In this document: piece after piece, positions 1 through 6,045 of the stretch
Numbering within the stretch: position 1 is the first letter of the stretch
Layout of the letters: each line of letters opens with the position of its first letter
Source of the DNA: a virus
Length of the DNA: 22,699 nt
IMG/VR virus record: IMGVR_UViG_3300009431_000803
Location: 1-22,699 of that record
Direction: 5' to 3' (one strand)
Position numbers and translations under genes: made by a program
The notes under the pieces: model-generated
What the model was told of the DNA's origin: nothing
The model's input: the letters and a program-made list of their open reading frames with translations, nothing else
Database searches by the model: none

Positions 1-129
1 CTGGATTTCACAATGGGCAGTGGCACCACCGGTGTTGCTTGCGCGAACCTGAACCGCGACTTCATAGGCATTGAACTTGACCTTGAATATTTCAAGATAG
101 CAGAGAAACGGATAAATGAAAATATTTAA
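1..129 (+). CDS. DNA methyltransferase, C-terminal end (partial)
   Basis: The reading frame is open from base 1 and stops at 127-129, giving the last 42 residues of a protein that begins outside the window. The segment has the SAM-binding motif of N4/N6-amino DNA methyltransferases ([10 protein letters not shown], residues 2-11 of the fragment). It is followed by the FIGIELD...YFKIAEKRI ending typical of this family, in which the methylase modifies adenine or N4-cytosine in a short DNA site. With motif I near the C-terminus, the gene probably has the permuted order (catalytic DPPY-type motif first), but that part is not visible. The C-terminus looks natural rather than cut by an insertion. 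It overlaps the next gene by 14 bases. In a phage the usual role is protection from host restriction; specificity cannot be inferred here. Confidence 0.85.
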   Translation: MDFTMGSGTTGVACANLNRDFIGIELDLEYFKIAEKRINENI

Positions 130-733
130 GATAACAGAAGCAAGCGATTATTTAGGGGTGTCAATAAATACACTCAAGACGCTTGCCAACAACGGAGAGA
201 TAAACTCTTTCAAGACTTCTGGCGGTCATAGGCGTTTCAGGCAAGATGATTTAGACGTTTATATGGGAGTTGAGAAAGAAAAGCAAGAAAAGCTAACGGT
301 TATCTATGCCAGATGTAGCACAGCAAAACAAAAAGAAAACCTTGAACGTCAGAAAGACAGACTGAGAAAACACGCCGAAAGCAAAGGTTATAAGTTTATT
401 CTGATTGACGAAATTGCAAGCGGGATAAATGAGAAGCGAAAAGGACTACACAAGCTAATCAAATTGTGCTTTGAAGGTAAAGTTGAACGAATATTGATTG
501 AGTATAAAGACAGACTTGCTCGTTTTGGTTATGAATATCTTGATGCTATTTTTAAGAACTTGGAAATAACAGTCGAAGTAGTTGAGAAGAAAGAAAAGAA
601 ATATGAAGAAGAATTAGCAGAGGATATTATGAAAATTCTGACTTGTTATTCAGCGAGATACTACGGTGCGAGAGGTGGCAGAAAAAAGAAAAATAAAGCT
701 GAAAATGAGCCAGACGAATCTAATGGAATTTAA
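116..733 (+). CDS. tnpA: IS607-type serine recombinase / transposase TnpA
   Basis: The 205-aa protein has the two-part IS607 layout. An N-terminal MerR-like helix-turn-helix (residues 1-50, ending [12 protein letters not shown]) is followed by a resolvase-type serine recombinase domain. The catalytic site is YARCSTAKQ with Ser68 preceded by Arg66, and the conserved YKDRLARFG block (129-138) carries the catalytic arginines. The C-terminal SARYYGARG tail is also typical, so the protein looks full length. In this family a 5'-phosphoserine intermediate moves the element without target duplication. The gene starts inside the methyltransferase gene (14-base overlap), and no tnpB follows. GC is about 36% over 121-600 by hand count, against about 60% in later genes, which argues for a separate origin. 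It could be a domesticated or orphan recombinase. Mobility is not shown. Confidence 0.88.
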   Translation: MKIFKITEASDYLGVSINTLKTLANNGEINSFKTSGGHRRFRQDDLDVYMGVEKEKQEKLTVIYARCSTAKQKENLERQKDRLRKHAESKGYKFILIDEIASGINEKRKGLHKLIKLCFEGKVERILIEYKDRLARFGYEYLDAIFKNLEITVEVVEKKEKKYEEELAEDIMKILTCYSARYYGARGGRKKKNKAENEPDESNGI

Positions 734-760
734 AAAGGAGGTAGGAAACCCCAATTCAAG
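732..760 (+). other. Orphan Shine-Dalgarno and possible IS right-end remnant
   Basis: Directly after the recombinase stop lies a near-perfect ribosome site (AAAAAGGAGGT, 732-742) with no ATG, GTG or TTG at a usable distance. The next gene has its own site (AAAGGAG before 775). The following GGAAACCCCAATTCAAG (744-760) loosely resembles the GAA-CCCC...TTCAAG ends I recall from TnpB-carrying elements. I infer a possible deletion scar where tnpB once began. The resemblance is from memory and weak. Confidence 0.25.
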
Positions 761-774
761 AAAGGAGAGAAGTC

Positions 775-990
775 ATGCCTATCAACGAGAACGACTTTGC
801 CCAGGCCGTTTCCGACCGGGAAGGGAAGAAGGAAGAGGTCAACATCGCACAGATCAAGGAGGTCTTGAAAGTGGCGCTGGATATCCTTTGCCGGCTTCCG
901 ATCTTGGAAGTCGTAGACCTCCTCGAGAAACACTGGGAGGACCTGGAGAAGGAAGCCCAGAAAGCCCTGGATGAGGAGGAGGGAGGATGA
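775..990 (+). CDS. Small hypothetical phage protein (71 aa)
   Basis: A 71-aa acidic, soluble protein with a good ribosome site (AAAGGAGAGAAG) a few bases before the ATG at 775. The N-terminus (MPINENDFAQAVSDREG) leads into a largely helical stretch, IAQIKEVLKVALDIL, and a charged C-terminal helix. Such short helical proteins are common next to terminase genes, but I do not recognise a family. No catalytic motif, cysteine pair or membrane segment is visible apart from a single Cys. Its stop overlaps the next start (ATGA at 987-990), so the two are probably translated together. This is also where the composition returns from AT-rich to the phage-like GC level. Function unknown. Confidence 0.7.
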   Translation: MPINENDFAQAVSDREGKKEEVNIAQIKEVLKVALDILCRLPILEVVDLLEKHWEDLEKEAQKALDEEEGG

Positions 991-1334
991 AACGAGCCCT
1001 ATTGTTAGCAGCCTTGGCCGGCGCCCTGCTGGCTCTACCGGTACAGGCCGAGGAAGAGGGGAGGATCATCCGGGTCTCGATGTTCGAGGTAGACGACCGG
1101 GTGGACTTGTTGAACCTGCTCATCCGGATGAATCCCTCCCGGGAGCCTATCGACCTGGTGATGAGGGACTGCTTGGGGCTGGAGTATCGTTACCAGTTGA
1201 ACCGGTTGGAAGACGCTCCCAGTCGATCCGTCCCCTGCCCTCACCCGTATATGGTATGCGCAGGAAGATCGGATCTGCCAGGGGTGACCTTCCTGGAGCA
1301 GGTGGACGAGTGTTGGTTTGTGAAGTTCCGATAG
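987..1334 (+). CDS. Secreted small Cys-containing protein
   Basis: The 115-aa product begins with a clear Sec signal peptide: positive MKR, a hydrophobic core (ALLLAALAGALLALPV), then QAEEEG. The likely signal peptidase I cut is after VQA, near residue 21. The mature part of about 94 residues has four cysteines (DCLGL, VPCPHPYMVC and DECW), which could form two disulfides outside the cytoplasm. The start overlaps the previous stop by ATGA. I do not recognise a family. A periplasmic or extracellular phage protein could be a superinfection-exclusion factor, a lysis-associated protein or an inhibitor. None of these is supported by a specific motif, and no lipobox is present. Confidence 0.75.
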   Translation: MKRALLLAALAGALLALPVQAEEEGRIIRVSMFEVDDRVDLLNLLIRMNPSREPIDLVMRDCLGLEYRYQLNRLEDAPSRSVPCPHPYMVCAGRSDLPGVTFLEQVDECWFVKFR

Positions 1335-1350
1335 GAGAGGAGGAGAGAGG

Positions 1351-1872
1351 ATGGAACGACCCAAAGGCATTGAGAAGTTTTTCATCATGAAGGGATTCAA
1401 GGACTTGTCCTCCGGGGATTATGTCGAGGCTATGGGAGGGAAGGAGGAGGACGACACTCAGGGATTTCCCTTCTGCTCTTTCGGTTGTCCTCACCTGGAG
1501 ACCGGTCCGGGGAATCATCTCCAACCGAGCGGATTGAAGATGGCTGGCTGTAGTAGGTATGGAGTGCCTGGGGAGGAGCTCGTCCATCAGTATTATAGCC
1601 CAAGTGCTTTTTCTCCCTATCCAGGAACGGGGAAATTCAAATTCAGTTTGTTTCTCCGGAGCCTTTCTTGTCGGACAGCCAATTCAGAACCTCCCCGGTA
1701 TAAGGGAGACAGGATCGGGTGGCTCGGGAAGTTGCCCCAAGCCGTCCTCCGGGCCTTCGATGAGGAGATAGACCGATTGGAAGAGCAGTGGGCCGTCCAA
1801 CTCCGCCACACTCGGCAGAAGCTGAAGAACCGGCTGGGGGAGATCCTCCGGAAAGGGGAGGGAGAGAGATGA
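1351..1872 (+). CDS. Hypothetical protein with cysteine-bearing N-terminal half (173 aa)
   Basis: The ATG at 1351 follows a purine-rich ribosome site (GGAGAGGAGGAGAGAGG). The N-terminal half has FPFCSFGCPHLETGP (about residues 40-54) and AGCSRYG (about residues 65-71), cysteines that could bind a metal or cluster. The C-terminal 50 residues form a charged helix or coiled coil (DEEIDRLEEQWAVQLRHTRQKLK). The middle part is low in recognisable structure. The frame ends with ATGA, overlapping the next gene, as in neighbouring pairs, which supports this being the real frame. I cannot assign a family; the cysteine pattern (Cx3C, then a third Cys about 20 residues on) does not match a motif I can name. 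Confidence 0.6.
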   Translation: MERPKGIEKFFIMKGFKDLSSGDYVEAMGGKEEDDTQGFPFCSFGCPHLETGPGNHLQPSGLKMAGCSRYGVPGEELVHQYYSPSAFSPYPGTGKFKFSLFLRSLSCRTANSEPPRYKGDRIGWLGKLPQAVLRAFDEEIDRLEEQWAVQLRHTRQKLKNRLGEILRKGEGER

Positions 1873-2861
1873 CGAAGACGGAAGAGGCTGTGGAATTGGT
1901 TCGGCAGGGATATGATGCTCGGATCAATCAACTCCGAGCCCAGGCCACTGAGTTGGGATTGGAGAAGGATCGAGCCATCCGTATCATCCAGGAAGTGGGA
2001 AGGAAAATAGAGAAGGAAGAGGAGGAGGGTCCGTCTCCGGTTGTCCCGGTCCGTTCAGCTCAGAAGAGAAGGGAAAGGAAGAAAAAGTCCGAGGTTCCTT
2101 CGGCTGCGTCGTCGGACAGGCCCAGGCCCACTATGGAGCGTCGGATTCGGTCAGCCTTGAAAGAGATAAAAGATAGGAAAATGCACTTCACTCGGGATTG
2201 GCTCTGTACGCAGATAGAGAAGGACGGATATGGGTTGGTGAGCCGAGCCAATTTTGATATCAACTTTGCGAAGATGATGAAGACGGGAGAGGTGGAGACC
2301 GTGCGCCCACCCAAGGGGAAGTCTCCCGGAGTGTATAGGAAGATGTTTGTTCAAGAGGAGGGGGAGGAGGGAGGTCTTTCCCCTGCGGAGGCCGTGTCTG
2401 CGGTGTTCAATGGAAAGGGGGACGAAGACGGACAAATAAAGATTTTACTTTACTTCCCAGCTTCAATCGTTTACTCTTGGGCTCGAACCCACCCCACGAC
2501 AACCCGAGAAAGAGGAGAGATCAATGAATCCTCGAGACCCCACGAAGCGAAACCACTACGAGTACACGGACGACGACCGGGAGACCTTCCTCTTGCTACT
2601 CGACGAAAACAACGGAAACATTTCCAAAACCTGCCGCCAGATGAACCCACCGATAGCTGGCCTCCACGACACAGTGAACGGATGGAGGGACCGGATACCC
2701 TGGTTCAACGCGGCAATGAATCGAGTAGTGAAAACGATTTTCGACGATATCGAAGGCAACACCTTCTCCCGAGCCCGCACAGGAGATCACTTCCCCTCCG
2801 AACGATTCCTCCTCCTCAACCACCCGGAAGGAAGGAAACGAGGCTACATCAAAAGGTCTGA
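1869..2861 (+). CDS. Winged-helix-like hypothetical protein; 3' end doubtful
   Basis: The ATG at 1869 overlaps the preceding stop (ATGA). Residues 1-45 are a charged helix, 45-85 a basic, low-complexity linker, and about 80-160 a compact domain (MERRIRSALKEIKDRKMHFT...GKSPGVYRKMF) that looks like a winged helix. As written, the frame stays open to 2861, overlapping the small terminase by 338 bases. The tail after about residue 185 is rich in P, R and H and looks like an out-of-frame shadow. If one G of the five-G run at 2417-2421 is extra, the protein would end ...FNGKGTKTDK at 2437-2439, just before AT-rich intergenic DNA. I think the true end is near 2439. DNA binding is inferred only. Confidence 0.5.
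   Translation: MTKTEEAVELVRQGYDARINQLRAQATELGLEKDRAIRIIQEVGRKIEKEEEEGPSPVVPVRSAQKRRERKKKSEVPSAASSDRPRPTMERRIRSALKEIKDRKMHFTRDWLCTQIEKDGYGLVSRANFDINFAKMMKTGEVETVRPPKGKSPGVYRKMFVQEEGEEGGLSPAEAVSAVFNGKGDEDGQIKILLYFPASIVYSWARTHPTTTRERGEINESSRPHEAKPLRVHGRRPGDLPLATRRKQRKHFQNLPPDEPTDSWPPRHSERMEGPDTLVQRGNESSSENDFRRYRRQHLLPSPHRRSLPLRTIPPPQPPGRKETRLHQKV
2440..2523 (+). promoter_or_regulatory. AT-rich leader before small terminase, possible weak promoter
   Basis: After 2439 the sequence becomes AT-rich for about 40 bases and then pyrimidine-rich, unlike flanking coding DNA. TTTACT (2449-2454) and TACTCT (2472-2477), 17 bases apart, match a sigma70-type -35 and -10 at four and three of six positions, which is weak. 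A good ribosome site (AGAGGAGAG) precedes the ATG at 2524. I infer a possible promoter for the late operon. Confidence 0.2.
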
Positions 2862-2964
2862 ACTCACCGGCGCCGACGGCAATCCCCTGTTCGGGTCCTT
2901 TGCTGACTTGATGAACCAAACCCAGGACTCCCCGTCCATTGACCCAGATCAACAGGAAGGATAG
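2524..2964 (+). CDS. terS: Probable terminase small subunit
   Basis: The 146-aa protein has an N-terminal homeodomain-like helix-turn-helix (about residues 17-58: ETFLLLLDENNGNISKTCRQ, then the W-containing helix VNGWRDRIPWFNAAMN). This is the layout of small terminase subunits, which bind the packaging site and load DNA onto the large subunit. The next block (DIEGNTFSRARTGDHFPSER and LLNHPEGRKRGY) also resembles the oligomerisation region of such proteins. The position, directly before the large terminase with only a repeat-rich spacer between, fits. A clear ribosome site (GAGGAGAG) precedes the ATG. Codon use differs from neighbours: CGA encodes 6 of 13 arginines by my count, whereas CGG and AGG prevail nearby. 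A transcription regulator with the same fold is the alternative. Confidence 0.65.
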   Translation: MNPRDPTKRNHYEYTDDDRETFLLLLDENNGNISKTCRQMNPPIAGLHDTVNGWRDRIPWFNAAMNRVVKTIFDDIEGNTFSRARTGDHFPSERFLLLNHPEGRKRGYIKRSELTGADGNPLFGSFADLMNQTQDSPSIDPDQQEG

Positions 2965-3065
2965 GAGAGAGAACGATATCCCTACGGTAAAGCCCTGGGG
3001 ACTACCGAAGAAGACGGAAACCAAGGGAATGACCTAATAGACCTACCGGGACGGAAGACGAGATA

Positions 3066-3593
3066 ATGGGAGGAAATCCGAAATTGAATAGGCTGCTAGA
3101 GAGAGGGGAGAAGGGGACTGAAGAGGGGAGAGGTTGGGGTGACGAGTGTCTTTTGCTGGCTCCTGGCCCTCTGCCCGTGGGGTTTTCTCTCCCTCTCACC
3201 CGTTCAATCAACACCCATTCAATGGCCACCGGGGAGCCCGCGGACCCTCCTCCCTCCCCGTCCCCGGGAGGATTCGACCCCATTGAACTTCAACAGTTGA
3301 ACTCCATTGAACTTGATCTTTCCCCGTCCATTGAACTCCCGGTCCCGTCCCCATTGAACTTGTCCATTGAACGGGGACCCGGGTCAATGGGGGGAGGGTG
3401 GTCAAGAAATCGCAGGACCGGGGCGGGGAGCCTCCCTCCGTCCCGTCACCGACACGGGCAATATTTTCACCAGGCCGAGTCCAACCCATCAACAGGTCAC
3501 CCGGGGGGAGGCCGTCTTTCTTCCCCGGGAAAGTTCAATGGACCACCGGAGTCCCGTGGGTTCAATTTACCGGAAAGGTTTTCACTGCGATGA
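3066..3593 (+). CDS. Doubtful ORF across the repeat region
   Basis: An open frame of 175 codons spans most of the space before the large terminase, and its stop overlaps the terminase ATG (ATGA at 3590-3593), the pattern seen at real gene junctions here. Against it, the product is rich in P, S, G and R with no recognisable fold. The CCATTGAAC repeats give short PIEL/SIEL runs only while their 24-base spacing keeps frame, and the later copies break the frame. The ribosome site is poor. I regard it as more likely non-coding. Confidence 0.22.
   Translation: MGGNPKLNRLLERGEKGTEEGRGWGDECLLLAPGPLPVGFSLPLTRSINTHSMATGEPADPPPSPSPGGFDPIELQQLNSIELDLSPSIELPVPSPLNLSIERGPGSMGGGWSRNRRTGAGSLPPSRHRHGQYFHQAESNPSTGHPGGGRLSSPGKFNGPPESRGFNLPERFSLR
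3202..3567. repeat. Cluster of CCATTGAAC / GTTCAATGG repeats before terL
   Basis: Exact CCATTGAAC lies at 3280, 3304, 3328, 3351 and 3364 (start-to-start 24, 24, 23, 13). Its exact reverse complement lies at 3533. Partial copies sit at 3202 (GTTCAAT), 3215 (CCATTCAATGG, nearly palindromic), 3296 (GTTGAAC), 3384 (TCAATGG) and 3560 (GTTCAAT). Further copies outside the cluster are an exact one at 2405 and a CCCCGTCCATTGA match at 2930. The cluster lies in a stretch with no convincing gene and ends 23 bases before the TerL start. It could be the site bound by TerS for packaging, iterons, or operators; the sequence alone does not decide. Confidence 0.8.
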
Positions 3594-5266
3594 CGGACGT
3601 CATTGATATACGCACCGGGGAGCCGATCCCCGATCAACTCCGACCTCCCCTGGTCAAGTCCAGGAGGATGGCTCCGGTGCCTCTGCCTCCGAGCCAGTTC
3701 CAGGACCTCCGGGAACGAGCCGAGACTCCCCAGGCCGACCCGATGGAGAAGGCCAGGGTCCTCGTGGAGCAGATGCGGAGGGACCCGCTGGTGTTCGCCC
3801 GGGAGTGGCTGTTCCTGAAGACGGAGCCGTGGGTGGACGACCGGCCGGAGAGCCTCCTGGCCCTCGAGCAGCCGGGGTTGATCCGGCCGTTATGGTCCAA
3901 GCAGGTAGAGATCCTCCGGGCAGTAGTAGAGCACAAGAAGGTCGCAGTCAAGTCGGGGCACGGGGTGGGCAAGACGTTCATCGCAGCGCTGGCCGCATTG
4001 ACTATGCTATACGTCTTCCGTGCCATCGTCATAACCACGGCTCCTACGTTTCGGCAAGTCAGGAGGTTACTGTGGGGGGAGATCCACTCGATATGGCACC
4101 GGGCTGCGTACCGTCTCCGGCAGAAGGGGATGCCGGCTTTGGGTGGGGACTTGCATCAAGTTGAGTTGAATATTACTCCCAAGTGGTACATGCTCGGGTT
4201 TTCTACGGACGACCCGGAGAACGCATTCCAGGGGTTTCACGAAGAGAGGATTGTATTGATAGGGGATGAGGCCTGTGGGCTGGACAACCGGTTGTACGAG
4301 AGCGCGGAAGGCATCCTGACCTCCGAGCATTCGTATGTCCTACTGATCGGCAACCCCACGGACCCAACCTCGGAGTTTGCTGAGAAGTTTGAACCAGGTT
4401 CCGGGTATCACCCAATAACGATTTCCTGCCTGGACTCCCCGAACGTCCGACACGGCGTCAACGTCTACCCGAAGCTAGTGGCTCACGACTGGCCGAGCCG
4501 GATGAAACGAAAATGGGGAGAAGATTCCCCGATGTACCGGAGCCGGGTCCTGGCTGAATTTCCTTCCGAACGGGAAGACACTCTCATCCCATACAAGTAC
4601 CTGCAGGCAGCACTGGACCGTGAGCTCCCGGAAGATTCTCCTCTGACTTCCTTCGGAGCAGACATTGCCCGGTTCGGAGACGACCGGACGGTTGTGGGGT
4701 CTCGCCAAAGCAATGGCCGTTTCCGCATCCTCGAAGCCGTCCAAGGGAAGCCTACCACAGCCGTGGCCGGTCGCATCATCCGTATGTGGAAGGATTTGGT
4801 CTCCGGTCCCTGGGGTCGGGAACGGGACGAAGGAGCCCGGGACGAGGAAGAAGCTCCTCCCCAGGTCCCCATCAACGTCGACGACATCGGTCTGGGTGGG
4901 GGAGTCACGGATATTATCCAGGAGGAGGAGCTCCCGTGCAACGGGATCAACGTCTCGGAGTCCCCGGACTGGGACGTGTCGGAGGAAGAAGAGGATTACG
5001 ACAAGTTTTTGAACCTCCGGGCTCAACTGTTCTGGAGGCTCCGGATGGCTTTCGTGCGAGGGGTGGTGGATATCGACGATGAGGAGCTGGCCCGGGAGCT
5101 GGTAAAACTCCGATATGAGTACACGTCGAAGGGCAAAATCAAAATCATTTCCAAGAAAGAGTTCAAAAAACTGTACAAATTTTCCCCGGACCGAGCGGAT
5201 TGTATGATGTTAGCTTGGGCAAAGACGGAAGCAGACAACACCCGGGATATGGCTCGTTGGCTTTGA
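3590..5266 (+). CDS. terL: Terminase large subunit (ATPase and nuclease)
   Basis: The 558-aa motor protein packages DNA into proheads. The Walker A motif is SGHGVGKT at residues 122-129 (Lys128). Walker B is VLIGDE with Asp226-Glu227, and LLIGNPTD follows as the coupling region. The C-terminal RNase H-like nuclease has Asp358 (GADIARFGDD, with Asp364-365), VDDIG (Asp431-432) and a late acidic motif DRADCMMLAW (Asp534, Asp537). The length is normal for the family. I choose the ATG at 3590 (GGAAAGG upstream, MTDVIDIRTGEPI). The frame is open back to a GTG at 3398, but that extension is low complexity and lies in the repeat region. The cos, pac or headful mechanism cannot be read from the protein. 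Confidence 0.95.
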   Translation: MTDVIDIRTGEPIPDQLRPPLVKSRRMAPVPLPPSQFQDLRERAETPQADPMEKARVLVEQMRRDPLVFAREWLFLKTEPWVDDRPESLLALEQPGLIRPLWSKQVEILRAVVEHKKVAVKSGHGVGKTFIAALAALTMLYVFRAIVITTAPTFRQVRRLLWGEIHSIWHRAAYRLRQKGMPALGGDLHQVELNITPKWYMLGFSTDDPENAFQGFHEERIVLIGDEACGLDNRLYESAEGILTSEHSYVLLIGNPTDPTSEFAEKFEPGSGYHPITISCLDSPNVRHGVNVYPKLVAHDWPSRMKRKWGEDSPMYRSRVLAEFPSEREDTLIPYKYLQAALDRELPEDSPLTSFGADIARFGDDRTVVGSRQSNGRFRILEAVQGKPTTAVAGRIIRMWKDLVSGPWGRERDEGARDEEEAPPQVPINVDDIGLGGGVTDIIQEEELPCNGINVSESPDWDVSEEEEDYDKFLNLRAQLFWRLRMAFVRGVVDIDDEELARELVKLRYEYTSKGKIKIISKKEFKKLYKFSPDRADCMMLAWAKTEADNTRDMARWL

Positions 5267-5280
5267 GGAGGGACAACGAC

Positions 5281-5712
5281 ATGGAAGGTATGAAACAGAA
5301 GGCAAGAGTCCTGACCGGCCGGGAGGGTCCCGGGCAGGTCACCGGGATTGAGATGGTCCAGGAGCTATCCTTCGTGGCTCTGGGCCGGAACGAAGTCCTG
5401 GAGCTCACCCGGGTCTCGAGTCCGTACCTACTGGACGAGCTCGAGAGCCGAGGATACGAGATCGACGGCCGAGCAGTCCGGCGTCCGGGCATCCGGGAGA
5501 CGGTCGAAGGTCTGGTAGAGCTGATGGAGGGAGAAGGGGTGGCTCTGGGCCAGCTGATGGAGATGATCCTCCGGGTGGCCCTGGACAAGAGCAACGGGAT
5601 TCAGAAGGACGCTGCTCGGATGATCGGGGTGAGTCCCCGGATGATGTGCTACCACGTGAAGAACCTGAAACGGGGAGTCCAGACCCTCCCGGAGATCCGG
5701 AGGACGGCGTGA
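5281..5712 (+). CDS. Fis-type helix-turn-helix protein
   Basis: A 143-aa protein whose ATG at 5281 follows GAGGAGGGACAAC. The N-terminal half (residues 1-70) is of unknown fold with many charged residues. The C-terminal part has a helix ending in KSNGIQKDAARMIGVSPRMM (about 102-121), followed by a recognition helix CYHVKNLKRG. That is the pattern of the Fis/NtrC C-terminal DNA-binding domain (family example: GNKTKAARLLGISRRTLYYK). I infer a DNA-binding protein, possibly a late-gene regulator or a packaging accessory. The context between terminase and portal is unusual for a regulator. An earlier start at 5200 would lie inside terL and is unlikely. The stop overlaps the next GTG start (GTGA at 5709-5712). 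Confidence 0.75.
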   Translation: MEGMKQKARVLTGREGPGQVTGIEMVQELSFVALGRNEVLELTRVSSPYLLDELESRGYEIDGRAVRRPGIRETVEGLVELMEGEGVALGQLMEMILRVALDKSNGIQKDAARMIGVSPRMMCYHVKNLKRGVQTLPEIRRTA

Positions 5713-5993
5713 ACGAGTGGGTGGTGGTAGGGGGAGCTGTGGCCGTCGTCGTCTCGTATTGGACCGGCCGGATACTGTGGGCCCGGATGATGTTGAATTT
5801 TGCTTCCCGGGCGATTCAGACCCTGGAGAAAGTCGCATTGATTCATACGGGGATGACCCGCAAGTGGAGGATCCGGCAGATCGAGTCCGTCGGAAAGACG
5901 ATCCAATCATCCCTGGTGGGGATCTTCGACGAGATCCTGGTGGAGGACGTAGACAAAGAAGGTCCGAAAAAAGGGGAAGGGGAGAAATCCTGA
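5709..5993 (+). CDS. Small single-helix membrane protein (94 aa)
   Basis: Starting at the GTG (5709) that overlaps the preceding stop, the product is 94 residues. One hydrophobic segment near the N-terminus (about residues 5-24, VVVGGAVAVVVSYWTGRILW) should cross the membrane. The rest is an amphipathic, basic then acidic helix region (MTRKWRIRQIESVGKTIQSS) and a charged tail (EGPKKGEGEKS) in the cytoplasm if the short N-terminus faces out. There is no signal peptidase site. It could be a holin-like or membrane-tethered assembly factor, but its place between terminase and portal does not point to lysis. An ATG at 5646 in the same frame lies inside the previous gene and has no better ribosome site. 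No family recognised. Confidence 0.65.
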   Translation: MNEWVVVGGAVAVVVSYWTGRILWARMMLNFASRAIQTLEKVALIHTGMTRKWRIRQIESVGKTIQSSLVGIFDEILVEDVDKEGPKKGEGEKS

Positions 5994-6045
5994 GCTCGGC
6001 CGGCTCTGGCTGGCCACGACCTCGTGGGATAGGAGGAGATAAAAG

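Noticed and set aside
2474-2495. GGGCTCGAACCC, whose reverse complement looks like a tRNA T-arm (GGGTTCGAGCCC)
   Set aside because: The T-stem does not pair with a 7-base loop, and no acceptor, D-arm or anticodon arm can be found on either strand. An attachment-site remnant cannot be excluded but is not supported.
3280-3372. CRISPR array
   Set aside because: Repeats are only 9 bases with spacers of 4-15 bases and occur in both orientations; no cas genes are present.
3398-3589. N-terminal extension of the large terminase from a GTG at 3398
   Set aside because: The extension is low complexity, lies in the repeat region, and the ATG at 3590 gives a normal-length protein with a better ribosome site.
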